Shown here: piece by piece, positions 5,606 to 6,049 of the stretch
How positions within the stretch are numbered: position 1 is the stretch's first letter
Layout: the number at the start of each line of letters is the position of its first letter
NCBI GenBank assembly: GCA_964445135.1
Contig: CAYUJW010000052.1
Coordinates: forward strand, 1-6,049
Direction of reading: 5' to 3'
Origin: JACOTV01 sp964445135
Lineage (GTDB): Bacteria; Patescibacteriota; Microgenomatia; UBA1406; GWC2-37-13
DNA length: 6,049 nucleotides
Position numbers and translations under genes: made by a program
Notes under the pieces: model-generated
Told to the model about the DNA's origin: nothing
The model's input: the letters and a program-made list of their open reading frames with translations, nothing else
Database searches by the model: none

Positions 5606-5986
5606 ATGACAATCACAAATCCCAAGAAGAGCACGCGGGTGCTTGGAATGACCGGCGAGGATTTGGCGGCAGACTACCTGAGGCGGCTTGGATATCAGAT
5701 TATTGCACGCAATTACCATGCGCGAATGGGAGAGCTTGATATCGTCGCTCAAAAGGAGGGTGTGTGGCATTTTGTTGAAGTCAAGACTCGAAGTGGTGTG
5801 CAGCACGGCCAGCCTTATGAGGCAGTTCGTCCATGGAAAGTGCAACATTTAAAAAAAGCAGCCTGGCTTTACCTATTGCGCCACGGACACTCCACATCAC
5901 AACGCATGGTGTTTGATGTGATATCAATTCTCAAAATGGGCTCAGACTACAACATCACGTTCTATCAAAACGTAAGTATGTATTAA
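5606..5986 (+). CDS. yraN: YraN/UPF0102 family protein, predicted endonuclease-like fold
   Basis: This small protein has the restriction-endonuclease-like (PD-(D/E)XK) fold of the UPF0102 family. The biochemical role of the family is poorly defined, and a function in DNA processing or repair is inferred from the fold. With the ATG at 5606 it has 126 residues, near the usual length. It shows the family motifs in order: G17-E18 with an AADYLRRLGY helix, ARNY, GELDIVA with D45, and VEVKTR with E58 and K60 (the E-x-K core). GQPYEAV and a K-x-x-x-L-K-K-A-AWLYL helix follow. An in-frame ATG at 5552 would add 18 residues (MTPFVTNYQSF...) that resemble nothing in the family and would overlap the inverted repeat at 5541-5557. 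I therefore prefer 5606, although 5552 cannot be excluded. There is no Shine-Dalgarno. The gene is probably transcribed apart from rplS. Confidence 0.88.
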   Translation: MTITNPKKSTRVLGMTGEDLAADYLRRLGYQIIARNYHARMGELDIVAQKEGVWHFVEVKTRSGVQHGQPYEAVRPWKVQHLKKAAWLYLLRHGHSTSQRMVFDVISILKMGSDYNITFYQNVSMY

Positions 5987-6049
5987 TTATTTACTCATCT
6001 CAAGTATATAGTGGGGAGAATTGCCTACGATCGGTATTGTTCGTGATGC
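5987..6049 (+). other. Region downstream of yraN, no confident gene
   Basis: These 63 nt follow the yraN stop to the window edge. TATAGT (6007-6012) resembles a -10 box and GGGGAG (6013-6018) a ribosome-binding site. A frame from TTG 6021 runs open to the end (LPTIGIVRD). The spacing from GGGGAG to TTG is only 2 nt and the frame is too short to identify, so this is at most a hint of another gene starting at the edge. Confidence 0.2.

Noticed and set aside
1..5986. Alternative genetic code with TGA read as Gly or Trp, as in some candidate phyla
   Set aside because: All six genes stop at TAA or TAG, but none contains an in-frame TGA and conserved Gly and Trp positions use standard codons, so the standard bacterial code explains everything. 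Six stops are too few to say that TGA is avoided.

Overview
This window reads as ordinary bacterial core-genome DNA from a divergent lineage. All six genes lie on the + strand and nearly all the sequence is coding. In order they are the 3' part of atpD (F1 ATP synthase beta), atpC (epsilon), topA (DNA topoisomerase I), pyrG (CTP synthase), rplS (ribosomal protein bL19) and a YraN/UPF0102 nuclease-fold gene. No phage, transposon, CRISPR, tRNA or rRNA sequence was seen. The proteins are complete and motif-preserving but carry unusual substitutions at normally near-invariant positions. Base composition looks like GC in the mid-40s by eye. Together with the compact layout, this suggests a member of the Candidate Phyla Radiation (Patescibacteria) or a similarly divergent bacterium. 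That placement is an inference from protein style and was not confirmed by a search.

Layout. Positions 1-1214 hold the tail of an ATP synthase operon: atpD enters from outside the window and atpC follows after 8 nt. A 106-nt gap (1215-1320) separates this from topA and ends in a consensus TATAAT box only 11 nt before the topA ATG. topA (1321-3432) is followed 44 nt later by pyrG (3477-5099), with an extended -10 box in the gap. rplS (5122-5481) follows 22 nt later and has its own promoter-like sequence, whose -35 lies inside the end of pyrG. A 124-nt gap (5482-5605) contains a perfect 8-bp inverted repeat plus a third half-site. yraN (5606-5986) comes next, and the last 63 nt hold no gene that can be called with confidence.

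Function. The genes are housekeeping functions rather than one pathway: ATP synthesis or hydrolysis at the membrane, relaxation of negative supercoils, CTP supply, the 50S subunit, and a probable DNA-processing nuclease. The most notable signal is regulatory. The predicted start site of rplS falls on the A of its ATG, topA would have about a 5-nt leader, and yraN may follow the same pattern. None of the five complete genes has a strong Shine-Dalgarno at normal spacing. This points to leaderless or near-leaderless translation. Secondary points are the altered CTP-loop and glutaminase residues of PyrG, a Lys-rich insert in the Toprim domain of TopA, and Phe in place of the adenine-stacking Tyr in the beta subunit. 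I found no convincing evidence of an undescribed multi-gene system.
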